Shown here in pieces: positions 1 to 9,027 of a stretch of 64,000 nt of DNA. Below the pieces are notes generated by a model. That model was not told the origin of the DNA and searched no databases. It saw only the letters and a list, made by a program, of their open reading frames with translations. Each line of letters starts with the position of its first letter. The stretch's first letter is position 1. The stretch spans positions 1 to 64,000 of the forward strand of contig DASWIC010000296.1 of NCBI GenBank assembly GCA_036397875.1, given 5' to 3'. This DNA is from SG8-41 sp036397875. GTDB taxonomy: Bacteria; Pseudomonadota; Gammaproteobacteria; Burkholderiales; SG8-41. The translations under genes and the position numbers were made by a program.

Positions 1-335
1 TCAACACCATGAAGCAGGAGCCGGTGATCGAGCAGCTGCTGCCCCTGACCGGCGAGCGCCTGGGGGCTCCCGAGACGGTCTGGGACTACCTCTACGAGCC
101 GGAGGCGCGCGCGGTTCTCGACCAGGTCATGACGCGCTACATCGAAGCGCTGATCTTCCAGGCGGTATCGGAGAACATGGCCTCCGAGCAGTCGGCGCGC
201 ATGGTGGCGATGAAGGCGGCCTCCGACAACGCCGCGACCCTGATCGACGAGCTGACGCTCGTCTACAACAAGAATCGCCAGGCGGGCATCACCAAGGAAC
301 TTTCAGAAATCGTCGGCGGCGCGGCCGCCGTATAA
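1..335 (+). CDS. atpG: F1 ATP synthase gamma subunit, C-terminal part
   Basis: This is the 3' end of the gene for the central rotor stalk of F1 ATP synthase; the reading frame enters from outside the window, with the first full codon at position 3. About 110 residues remain. They carry the conserved C-terminal helix of the gamma family, seen as SEQSARMVAMKAASDNA followed by LTLVYNKNRQAGITKEL, which lies inside the alpha3beta3 ring and contacts the catalytic subunits. atpD begins 12 bases after the stop, in the usual bacterial order atpG-atpD-atpC. The rest of the atp operon should lie to the left. Identification is secure; the N-terminal part cannot be assessed. Confidence 0.95.
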   Translation, partial: NTMKQEPVIEQLLPLTGERLGAPETVWDYLYEPEARAVLDQVMTRYIEALIFQAVSENMASEQSARMVAMKAASDNAATLIDELTLVYNKNRQAGITKELSEIVGGAAAV

Positions 336-347
336 CCCGGACACCCT

Positions 348-1777
<1,430 letters not shown>

Positions 1778-1778
<1 letters not shown>

Positions 1779-2200
1779 TGGCTAATACTATCCACATCGA
1801 CGTCGTCAGCGCCGAGGAGAGCATCTACTCGGGCGAGGCGGAGTTCGTGGTGCTGCCCGGGGAGGCGGGAGAGCTCGGCATCTACCCGCGCCATACCCCC
1901 CTCATCACGCGCATCAAGCCGGGAACCGTGCGCATCCAGCCGGCGGGCGGCGGCGCCGAGGAGCTGATCTTCGTGGCGGGGGGAATACTGGAAGTGCAGC
2001 CGAAGGTGATTACCGTCCTCGCCGACACCGCGATCCGCGGCCACGATCTCGACGAAGCCAAGGCGAACGAGGCGCTGAAGAAGGCCGAGGAGGCGCGGCG
2101 CAGCGCGCGCGACAAGCAGGAGATCGCAGCGGTCGAAGCGGAGGTGGCGACGCTCGCTGCCCAGCTCGCGGCAATCCGGAAGCTGCGGCAGAAACGCTGA
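1778..2200 (+). CDS. atpC: F1 ATP synthase epsilon subunit
   Basis: Epsilon subunit of F1 ATP synthase, which sits at the foot of the central stalk and can inhibit ATP hydrolysis. The product is 140 residues: an N-terminal beta-sandwich with FVVLPGEAGELGIYPRHTPL at about 24-43, then a two-helix C-terminal region rich in Ala, Glu, Lys and Arg from about residue 90. The ATG at 1778 overlaps the last base of the atpD stop; a longer frame opening at 1697 lies inside atpD and is not used. This closes the atp operon. Confidence 0.95.
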
Positions 2201-2233
2201 TAACCCCGGACGCCTGACGGCGCCGGTTTATCT

Positions 2234-2273
2234 CCGCGAGTTCGATCGGACACACGCGCCGTTCAACTCGCGG
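2234..2273 (+). terminator. Inverted repeat after the atp operon
   Basis: A perfect 9-base inverted repeat, CCGCGAGTT (2234-2242) and AACTCGCGG (2265-2273), with a 22-base loop lies 33 bases after the atpC stop. There is no T-run after it, so it is not a canonical intrinsic terminator. It could stabilise the 3' end of the atp transcript or be part of the glpD leader. Confidence 0.35.
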
Positions 2274-2311
2274 AAGGGCAGAATATAGCGTGCAAAGAAC
2301 CATCCCTTTCT

Positions 2312-3820
2312 TTGGTGCCGACTGCCATTCCTGATCAGATAGACCTCCTAGTCATAGGCGGCGGCATCAACGGCGCCGGCATCGCGCGCGACGCCGCCGG
2401 GCGGGGCCTCTCCGTCCTGCTCGTGGAGAAGGATGACCTCGGCGCGCATACCAGCTCTGCCAGCAGCAAGCTCATCCACGGGGGGCTACGCTATCTGGAG
2501 CAGTTCGAATTCCGGCTGGTCGCGGAATCGCTCGCCGAGCGCGAGGTGCTGCTCAGGATCGCGGCGCATCTCGTGCGCCCGGTGCGCTTCGTCATGCCGC
2601 ATGTACCGCAGCTGCGGCCGCGATGGGTGATCCGGACCGGTCTCTTCCTCTACGACCACCTGGGACACAGGACCCGGCTGCCGGGCTCGCATGCGGTGCG
2701 GCTCGACCGCCCGCCCTACTCCGCCGGTCTCAAGCCGGACTACCGCCACGGCTTCGTCTATTCCGACTGCTGCGTGGACGACGCCCGGCTGGTGGTGGCA
2801 AACGCGCGAGACGCCAGGGCCCGCGGGGCAACGATACTCACGCGCACGGAATGCGTCGCGGCGAAGCGCGAAGGCGGCTTCTGGCGCGCTCGGCTGCAGG
2901 GCCGGAACGCCCCGCAGGATGTGGCGGCGCGGGCGATCGTCAATGCGGCGGGCCCGTGGGTGAAAACGGTGCTCAACGAGCGGCTGCACCAGCCTTCGCG
3001 CGACAACGTCCGCCTGGTGAAGGGCAGCCATATCGTGGTGCCCCGGCTCTACGAAGGCGACCACGCGTTCATCCTGCAGAACGACGATCGGCGCGTAGTG
3101 TTCATGATTCCGTACGAGGACCGCTATACCCTGGTCGGCACGACCGACGTTCCGTACGACGGCGATCCCTCGCGGCCCCAGGCGAGCGCGGTGGAAATCG
3201 AGTATCTGTGCCGCGCCGCGAGCCGCTATCTTTTCCGGGCGGTCAGGCCGGAGGAGGTCCTGTGGCACTACGCCGGCGTGCGGCCGCTCTACGATGACGG
3301 CTCGTCGAACGTTTCGGCGGTCACACGCGACTACGTGCTGCGGCTCGATAGCGATCAGGCCTCCGCACCGGTGCTGTCCGTGTTCGGCGGCAAGATCACC
3401 ACGTATCGCCGGCTCGCCGAGCACGCAATAGAAAGACTCGCCCCGTGGTTTCCCGAGATGGCGCCTGCCTGGAGCGCGGAGGCGCCCCTGCCCGGCGCCA
3501 CGATCCCGCGCGGAGACCGCGTGCGCTTCGCGCAGCGGCTCGAAGAGCGTTATCCAAGCCTGCCGCGGACGCTGGTACAGGTGCTCGCGCGGCGCCATGG
3601 CGCGCTGGCGTATGACGTCCTCGGGGATGCCGGCACGGCTGCGGACCTTGGACGGGATTTCGGCGCGAACCTGTGCGCGCGCGAGATCGACTACCTGATC
3701 GAGTATGAATGGGCGGCAAGCGCGGACGACGTGCTCTGGCGCCGCACCAAGGCCGGGCTGCAGCTCGATCCGGGCGAGCGTGAAGCTGTCGCGTGCTATC
3801 TGGCACAGCGTGTAAGTTGA
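2312..3820 (+). CDS. glpD: Aerobic glycerol-3-phosphate dehydrogenase
   Basis: FAD-dependent, membrane-associated enzyme that oxidises sn-glycerol 3-phosphate to dihydroxyacetone phosphate and passes electrons to quinone. The 502-residue length fits the family. The N-terminal FAD-binding loop is GGGINGAGIARDAAGRG at about 16-32, followed by the family signature SSASSKLIHGGLRYLE near 49-64; FGGKITTYRRLAEHA lies toward the C-terminus. No ATG is available at the start: TTG at 2312 or GTG at 2315 are the candidates and neither has a good ribosome-binding site. No glpK, glpF or glpR is adjacent, so it stands alone between the atp operon and glmU. Confidence 0.93.
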   Translation: MVPTAIPDQIDLLVIGGGINGAGIARDAAGRGLSVLLVEKDDLGAHTSSASSKLIHGGLRYLEQFEFRLVAESLAEREVLLRIAAHLVRPVRFVMPHVPQLRPRWVIRTGLFLYDHLGHRTRLPGSHAVRLDRPPYSAGLKPDYRHGFVYSDCCVDDARLVVANARDARARGATILTRTECVAAKREGGFWRARLQGRNAPQDVAARAIVNAAGPWVKTVLNERLHQPSRDNVRLVKGSHIVVPRLYEGDHAFILQNDDRRVVFMIPYEDRYTLVGTTDVPYDGDPSRPQASAVEIEYLCRAASRYLFRAVRPEEVLWHYAGVRPLYDDGSSNVSAVTRDYVLRLDSDQASAPVLSVFGGKITTYRRLAEHAIERLAPWFPEMAPAWSAEAPLPGATIPRGDRVRFAQRLEERYPSLPRTLVQVLARRHGALAYDVLGDAGTAADLGRDFGANLCAREIDYLIEYEWAASADDVLWRRTKAGLQLDPGEREAVACYLAQRVS

Positions 3821-3841
3821 TGTTTGTGCGATAATTTCCCA

Positions 3842-5221
3842 ATGCCTTCCGGGCTCAATGTCGTCATTCTTGCCGCCGGCCAGGGCAAGCGCATGCGCTC
3901 GCAGCTGCCCAAGGTGCTGCAGCCGCTCGGCGGAAAACCGCTGATCGAGCACGTGGTCGCCACCGCGCGCACGCTCAAGCCCGCGCGCATCTGCGTGGTG
4001 TATGGCCACGGCGGTGAGCAGCTGCCGCAGGCGCTGCGCGCGGACGGCCTCACGTTCGTCAAGCAGCAGCCCCAGCTCGGCACAGGGCACGCTCTCGCGC
4101 AGGCGCTGCCGCACCTCGCGGCGACGGGACTGACGCTGGTCCTCTATGGAGACGTGCCGCTGGTCGGTGAGGAAACGCTTGCCGCGATGATCGCGGGAGG
4201 CGGGGACCGGCTCACCCTGCTGACGGCCGAGCTCGATGACCCGTCCGGCTACGGCCGCATCGTCCGCAATCGCCGCGGCTCGGTCGTGTCCATCGTCGAG
4301 GAAAAAGACGCCAGCGCGGCCGAGCGCGGCATCCGCGAGATCAATACCGGAATCATGGCGCTGCCCGCCGCGCGGCTGCCGGGCTGGTTGTCGCGGCTCA
4401 CCGACCGCAACGCCCAGCGCGAGTACTACCTGACTGACGTCGTGCCGCTCGCGCTCGCGGACCGGGTGGCGGTAGCGACCGTCAAGGCGCGCGCCGCGTG
4501 GGAGATACTCGGCGTCAACAGCAAGCAACAGCTCGCGGAGCTCGAGCGCATCTATCAGCGGCAGCAGGCGGAAAAGCTGATGGACGCGGGGGTCACGATC
4601 ACCGATCCGGCGCGCATCGACGTGCGCGGCAGCCTGGTTTGCGGGGCCGACGTGCGCATCGACGTCAACTGCGTGTTCGAGGGCGAGGTGCGGCTTGCGG
4701 ACCGCGTGGAGATCGGGGCGAATTGCGTGCTGAAGGACACCTCGGTCGGGCCGGATACGCGCATCGAGCCGTTCTGCTCCGTGGACGGGGCGATGATCGG
4801 CGCGCACTGCCGCGTCGGACCGTACGCACGCTTCCGCCCCGGAACGCGGCTGGCGGAGGATGTGCACATCGGCAACTTCGTCGAGGTGAAAGCGTCCGAG
4901 ATCGGCGCCGGCTCCAAGGCGAACCATCTCACCTACCTGGGCGACACGAGCGTCGGTCGCGACGTCAACGTCGGCGCCGGCACCATCACCTGCAACTACG
5001 ACGGCGGCGCCAAGCACCGCACCGTGATCGAGGACGATGTTTTCATCGGGTCCGACACCATGCTGGTGGCTCCGGTGGTCGTGCGCCGCGGCGCAACCAT
5101 TGGCGCGGGGAGCACCATCACCAAGGAAGCGCCGCCGGGCGAGCTCACCCTCGCACGGGCCAAGCAGGTTACGATTCCCGGCTGGAAGCGGCCCAAAAAG
5201 GCGGTAAAGGGTGATGAGTAA
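3842..5221 (+). CDS. glmU: Bifunctional N-acetylglucosamine-1-phosphate uridylyltransferase / glucosamine-1-phosphate acetyltransferase
   Basis: Makes UDP-GlcNAc from glucosamine 1-phosphate in two steps, acetylation then uridylyl transfer, feeding peptidoglycan and LPS. The 459-residue product has the N-terminal pyrophosphorylase signature LAAGQGKRMRS at about 10-20 and a C-terminal left-handed beta-helix of hexapeptide repeats ending in the acetyltransferase region with NVGAGTITCNYDGG. The start at 3842 puts the signature at its usual position; a frame open from 3824 would add six residues. glmS follows after 20 bases, so the two enzymes of the pathway are probably cotranscribed. Confidence 0.97.
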   Translation: MPSGLNVVILAAGQGKRMRSQLPKVLQPLGGKPLIEHVVATARTLKPARICVVYGHGGEQLPQALRADGLTFVKQQPQLGTGHALAQALPHLAATGLTLVLYGDVPLVGEETLAAMIAGGGDRLTLLTAELDDPSGYGRIVRNRRGSVVSIVEEKDASAAERGIREINTGIMALPAARLPGWLSRLTDRNAQREYYLTDVVPLALADRVAVATVKARAAWEILGVNSKQQLAELERIYQRQQAEKLMDAGVTITDPARIDVRGSLVCGADVRIDVNCVFEGEVRLADRVEIGANCVLKDTSVGPDTRIEPFCSVDGAMIGAHCRVGPYARFRPGTRLAEDVHIGNFVEVKASEIGAGSKANHLTYLGDTSVGRDVNVGAGTITCNYDGGAKHRTVIEDDVFIGSDTMLVAPVVVRRGATIGAGSTITKEAPPGELTLARAKQVTIPGWKRPKKAVKGDE

Positions 5222-5241
5222 TCACCCGTCACCGAACTGAA

Positions 5242-7083
5242 ATGTGCGGCATCGTCGGCGCGGCCTCCACGCGCAACGTCGTGGACCTTCTCATCGAAGG
5301 CATCCGTCGACTCGAGTATCGCGGCTACGACTCCGCTGGTGTTGCCTACGTCCGGGACGGACATCTCGAGCGGCTGCGCTCGACCGGGCGGGTCGCCCGG
5401 CTTGACGAGCTTGCCCGCGAGCAGGCCATCAAGGCGAGCACGGGACTCTCGCACACGCGGTGGGCGACGCACGGCGCGCCGACCGAGGCCAACGCGCACC
5501 CGCATTTCTCCGCGCGCGGCGGGGTCGAGATCGCCATCGTCCACAACGGCATCGTCGAGAACCACGAACCGATCCGCGCGCGGATGAAGGCGCTCGGCTA
5601 CGCGTTCAGCTCCGAAACCGACACGGAAGTGATGGTGCACCACGTGCACTCCCTGGTCGCAGGCGGCATGCCGCTGTTCGACGCGGTCCAGGCCGCGAGC
5701 CGCGAATGGGAGGGCGCGTACGCCGTCGGCTTCGTCTCGAGCCGGGAGCCGTCCATCGTCGTCGGCGCGCGCAAGGGCTCGCCCCTGCTCGTCGGGCTCG
5801 GCCAGGGCGAGAACTTCCTCGCCTCCGACGCGGTGGCGCTGCTGGCGCGGACGCGTGACGTAATCTACCTCGAGGAAGGCGACGTGGTCGAAGTGCGGCC
5901 CGAGGGCATCCGCATACGCGACGGCGGCGGCCGTCCCGTCGAGCGCCCGACGACGCGCAGCGAGCTCGCCGCCGACGCGGTCGACTTGGGCCGGTATGCG
6001 CACTACATGCAGAAGGAGATCTTCGAGCAGCCCGGTGCGGTCGCGAACACGCTCGAGATGGTCGCGAACGCGCAATCGCTGCAGCCGAACCTCTTCGGCG
6101 CGGAGGCGGAGGCCGTCCTCGCCCGCACGCGCCAGGTGCTGCTGCTCGCCTGCGGCACGAGCTACCATGCCGGGCTGGTGGCGCGCTACTGGCTCGAGGC
6201 GATCGCCGGCGTGCCCGCGGCGGTCGAGATCGCGAGTGAGTTCCGCTACCGTGATCCGGTGATGCAGCCGGGCACGCTGGTCGTGACGATCTCCCAGTCG
6301 GGAGAGACGGCGGACACGATCGCGGCGCTGAAGCACGCCCAGGCGCACGGCCTCACCGACACGCTGACGGTGTGCAATTCCCCCGAATCATCCCTGATGC
6401 GGTCCTCGCGCCTGCGCTTTCTCACGCGCGCCGGGCCGGAGATCGGAGTGGCCTCCACCAAGGCGTTCACGACGCAGCTCGCCGCGCTGTTCGTCCTGAC
6501 GCTGGTGCTTTCGAAGCGCGGACGCCGGCTGGCTCCCGATCGCGAGCGGGATTTGATTGCGCAGCTGCGTCACCTGCCGCGGGCGATGGAGAAGGTACTT
6601 GCGGTGGAGCCGCAGGTTCGCGACTGGGCGGGCCGCTTCCAGGCCAAGCAGCATGCCCTCTTCCTCGGCCGCGGCGCGCACTTTCCGATCGCGATGGAAG
6701 GCGCGCTGAAGCTCAAGGAGATTTCCTATATTCACGCCGAAGCCTATGCCGCCGGGGAGCTGAAGCACGGGCCGCTCGCGCTGGTGGACGCCGGCATGCC
6801 GGTGGTGACGGTGGCGCCCAACGACCAGTTGATCGAGAAGCTGAAGTCGAACATGCAGGAAGTGCGCGCCCGCGGCGGTGAGCTCTACGTGTTCGCCGAT
6901 GCCGACGCGCGCGTCGCCGAAAGCGCGGGCGTCCATGTCATCCAGCTCATGGACCATGCCGGGCCGCTGTCCCCGATACTTCACGTCATCCCGCTGCAGC
7001 TCCTCGCCTACCACGTCGCCGTGCTGCGCGGCACGGATGTGGACAAGCCCCGGAATCTTGCGAAGAGTGTGACGGTCGAGTGA
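5242..7083 (+). CDS. glmS: Glutamine-fructose-6-phosphate aminotransferase (isomerizing)
   Basis: Converts fructose 6-phosphate and glutamine to glucosamine 6-phosphate, the committed step of amino-sugar synthesis. The 613 residues comprise an N-terminal glutaminase domain with the nucleophile Cys2 (MCGIVG), which requires processing of the initiator Met, then two SIS sugar-isomerase domains, including SQSGETADT in the first. The C-terminus NLAKSVTVE is the conserved tail carrying the catalytic Lys. It follows glmU and runs toward the dsb genes, with 14 bases between the stop codons. No glmS-ribozyme-like leader fits in the 20-base gap upstream. Confidence 0.97.
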   Translation: MCGIVGAASTRNVVDLLIEGIRRLEYRGYDSAGVAYVRDGHLERLRSTGRVARLDELAREQAIKASTGLSHTRWATHGAPTEANAHPHFSARGGVEIAIVHNGIVENHEPIRARMKALGYAFSSETDTEVMVHHVHSLVAGGMPLFDAVQAASREWEGAYAVGFVSSREPSIVVGARKGSPLLVGLGQGENFLASDAVALLARTRDVIYLEEGDVVEVRPEGIRIRDGGGRPVERPTTRSELAADAVDLGRYAHYMQKEIFEQPGAVANTLEMVANAQSLQPNLFGAEAEAVLARTRQVLLLACGTSYHAGLVARYWLEAIAGVPAAVEIASEFRYRDPVMQPGTLVVTISQSGETADTIAALKHAQAHGLTDTLTVCNSPESSLMRSSRLRFLTRAGPEIGVASTKAFTTQLAALFVLTLVLSKRGRRLAPDRERDLIAQLRHLPRAMEKVLAVEPQVRDWAGRFQAKQHALFLGRGAHFPIAMEGALKLKEISYIHAEAYAAGELKHGPLALVDAGMPVVTVAPNDQLIEKLKSNMQEVRARGGELYVFADADARVAESAGVHVIQLMDHAGPLSPILHVIPLQLLAYHVAVLRGTDVDKPRNLAKSVTVE

Positions 7084-7097
7084 CGGTGCCGGCCGCA

Positions 7098-7736
7098 TCA
7101 GCGGCGGCTGCGCTGCTCGCGCGCGAGGCGGATCACGTCATCGAGAATCAGAATCATGTCGCGGACGTCGGCGGCCGGCACATGTTTACCCGATGTGAGG
7201 TAGCGCCCATCCACCACCAGCGTCGGCGTGACCTCGACGGTGTAGGCCTGCGAGAGTTCGCGGGCGCGCTCGACCTTCGCGGTGACTTCGGGGGAGCTGT
7301 AGGCGTCGAGCCAGCGCTGGCGGTCGATGCCGTTCTTTGCAGCCCACTCGACCGTCACCTCAGGCTTGCTCAGGTGCAACCGCTCGACGTGGTAGCTGAA
7401 GTAGACTTTCTGGTGCAGCCGCTCGACCTCGTTCAGCTGCTCGAGCGCATAGTAGAGCCGCGCGTGCGGTGCCCATGAGCTCCTGAGGATCGCCGGGATA
7501 CGGCGCAGCGCCACATCGGCGGGCTTGTGCCGGATCCAGCCTTCCAGCGCCGGTTGCAGCTCGTTGCAATACGGGCAGCCGTACCAGAAGAAATCGATGA
7601 CCTCGATTCGGCTGCCGGTCGCGACCGCCTGCGGCGCGATCAGCCGGTATTCGATGTTCTGGCGGGCCCGGATGTCCTGGGCGTGCGATATGGCCGCCGC
7701 CCAAGCGAGAGCGAGCAGCGCGAGCGCAGCGCGCAT
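7098..7736 (-). CDS. DsbA-family thiol:disulfide oxidoreductase, CPYC type
   Basis: A periplasmic thioredoxin-fold protein of 212 residues. A signal peptide (about 1-19, ending SHAQ) is followed by a DsbA-type thioredoxin fold with the redox motif CPYC (FFWYGCPYCNELQP) near residues 52-62, a helical insertion, and the cis-proline loop EVTPTLVVDGRYL. It lies nine bases downstream of another DsbA-like gene and shares its layout, so the pair looks like a tandem duplication that diverged in the active-site dipeptide (PY here, PG there, PH in E. coli DsbA). The likely role is disulfide oxidation in secreted proteins. A DsbC- or DsbG-like isomerase is less likely because no dimerisation domain is present. 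Confidence 0.85.
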   Translation of the reverse strand: MRAALALLALAWAAAISHAQDIRARQNIEYRLIAPQAVATGSRIEVIDFFWYGCPYCNELQPALEGWIRHKPADVALRRIPAILRSSWAPHARLYYALEQLNEVERLHQKVYFSYHVERLHLSKPEVTVEWAAKNGIDRQRWLDAYSSPEVTAKVERARELSQAYTVEVTPTLVVDGRYLTSGKHVPAADVRDMILILDDVIRLAREQRSRR

Positions 7737-7745
7737 GGCCGCCGG

Positions 7746-8408
7746 TTACTTCTTTGCGGCGCGCTCCTTGCGCGCCATGGCGATCACCTGGTCGAGCACC
7801 CGGAAGAACCCATCGTAGCTGCCGACCATGGCCGGCGTCGTGAGGTACCGGCCGTCCACTACCAGCGACGGGGTGGAGGTGACGTGGTAATGCCCCGGCA
7901 GCTCGATCGACCGGTTGGTCCGGCTGCGCACGCCGAAGGAGTTGTAGACGTCGACGAACTTCTTGCGGTCCACCCCCTGCTTCTCGACCCAGTCGAAAAG
8001 CGGCTTCTGGTCGCGCAGCAGACCCTTGATCTCGAGCGTGCGGCGCTCATGGATCGCGCGGAAGACCTCATGATGGAGCTTGTCCACCAGTCCCATCGCA
8101 TCGAACGCGTAATACGCGGTGGTGAGCGGCAGCCATCCATCCTGGAACACCACCGGCGCGCGCCGGAACTCGACGTCCGCGGGCTTTTTCTTGAGCCAGG
8201 CACCGAGGGGGGACTGCAGGCTGTTGCAGCCCGGACAGCCGTAATAGAAGAACTCGATGACCTCGACCTTGGCGCCGCTCGCGGTGGGCTGGGCCGGGTT
8301 GATCAGCTGATAGTCCTTGCCCGGCGTGAGCTGCGCCGCGGCGCCGCCGCTCAGGGTAAGCGCGATAATCCAGGTCGACAGCAGCCGATACGGTGTGACT
8401 CGCCTCAT
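7746..8408 (-). CDS. dsbA: DsbA-family thiol:disulfide oxidoreductase, CPGC type
   Basis: Periplasmic disulfide oxidoreductase of 220 residues. It has an N-terminal signal sequence (about 1-26, ending GGAAAQ), then a thioredoxin fold with the redox motif in FFYYGCPGCNSLQ near 52-64 and the cis-proline loop STPSLVVDGRYL. The C-terminal tail is basic (RKERAAKK). A purine-rich GGAGAG lies just before the ATG at 8408. It is downstream of argS and the SPOR gene on the same strand. Of the two paralogues I assign the dsbA symbol here because of the argS-SPOR-dsbA order, but which one is the main oxidase cannot be told from sequence. Confidence 0.85.
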   Translation of the reverse strand: MRRVTPYRLLSTWIIALTLSGGAAAQLTPGKDYQLINPAQPTASGAKVEVIEFFYYGCPGCNSLQSPLGAWLKKKPADVEFRRAPVVFQDGWLPLTTAYYAFDAMGLVDKLHHEVFRAIHERRTLEIKGLLRDQKPLFDWVEKQGVDRKKFVDVYNSFGVRSRTNRSIELPGHYHVTSTPSLVVDGRYLTTPAMVGSYDGFFRVLDQVIAMARKERAAKK

Positions 8409-8439
8409 TCGCTCTCCGTGAGAGGTGACCCTCAGCGCG

Positions 8440-9018
8440 CTATTCTCGCACCCTGATGAGGGTGGTTTCGACGCCGTTCTGTTTCAGAGCGTCGCGCGTG
8501 CGGCCGAGTTCCTCGACGCTGGTATACGGCCCCACGCGCACCCGGTGCCACACGCCCTTGTCCGGCAGGGTCGCGGTCTGGATCCGGGCCTCGATGCCGA
8601 GCAGCGCAAGCCGCCCCTTGAGGCTGTCGGCGTCCCGCGCATTCTGGAATGCGCCGGCCTGAAGGAAAAACGTTTCACTGGCGGCGGTCGTTGACGGCTT
8701 CTTCGCGCTTCTCGCCTGCTGATCCGTGACCGTTTCCTCCGTGCCCGGCAGGATCTTGTAGAAATCGAAACGCGGTTTCGCGTCGGGCGCACGGGCCGAC
8801 TTGTCCTCCGCCTTTGCCGATGGCCGCGGCACGGGCTTCACGGGCTCGAGCTTGGCGGGCGGCGTACGGGTGACGAACGGGTTTGGCATCTTGTTGATGT
8901 ACCACGCGACCCCGAGCGCGATGCCGAGGCCCAGCACGAGCCCGATCAGGATCCCCATGAGGAGCTGGCTGCCGCCGCCGCGCTCGGCGGGCTCGGGACG
9001 CTTGTAGTCCTTCGACAT
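8440..9018 (-). CDS. SPOR-domain cell-division or envelope protein
   Basis: Inner-membrane protein of 192 residues with a short cytoplasmic N-terminus, one transmembrane helix at about 19-41 (LLMGILIGLVLGLGIALGVAW), a Pro/Lys-rich periplasmic linker, and a C-terminal SPOR domain at about 112-190 (FFLQAGAFQNARDADSLKGRL). SPOR domains bind denuded septal peptidoglycan, so the protein probably localises to the division site like FtsN. FtsN and other SPOR proteins share this layout, so the ftsN name is not certain and I leave the symbol empty. It starts ten bases after the argS stop. Confidence 0.88.
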   Translation of the reverse strand: MSKDYKRPEPAERGGGSQLLMGILIGLVLGLGIALGVAWYINKMPNPFVTRTPPAKLEPVKPVPRPSAKAEDKSARAPDAKPRFDFYKILPGTEETVTDQQARSAKKPSTTAASETFFLQAGAFQNARDADSLKGRLALLGIEARIQTATLPDKGVWHRVRVGPYTSVEELGRTRDALKQNGVETTLIRVRE

Positions 9019-9027
9019 CCGGATATC

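Noticed and set aside
2486..5017. 843-residue open frame on the minus strand opposite glpD and glmU
   Set aside because: It is antisense to two clear genes, is rich in Arg, Ala and His without recognisable domains, and arises from GC-rich codon bias.
5222..5241. glmS ribozyme leader
   Set aside because: Only 20 bases separate glmU and glmS, far too short, and the ribozyme is a Gram-positive feature.
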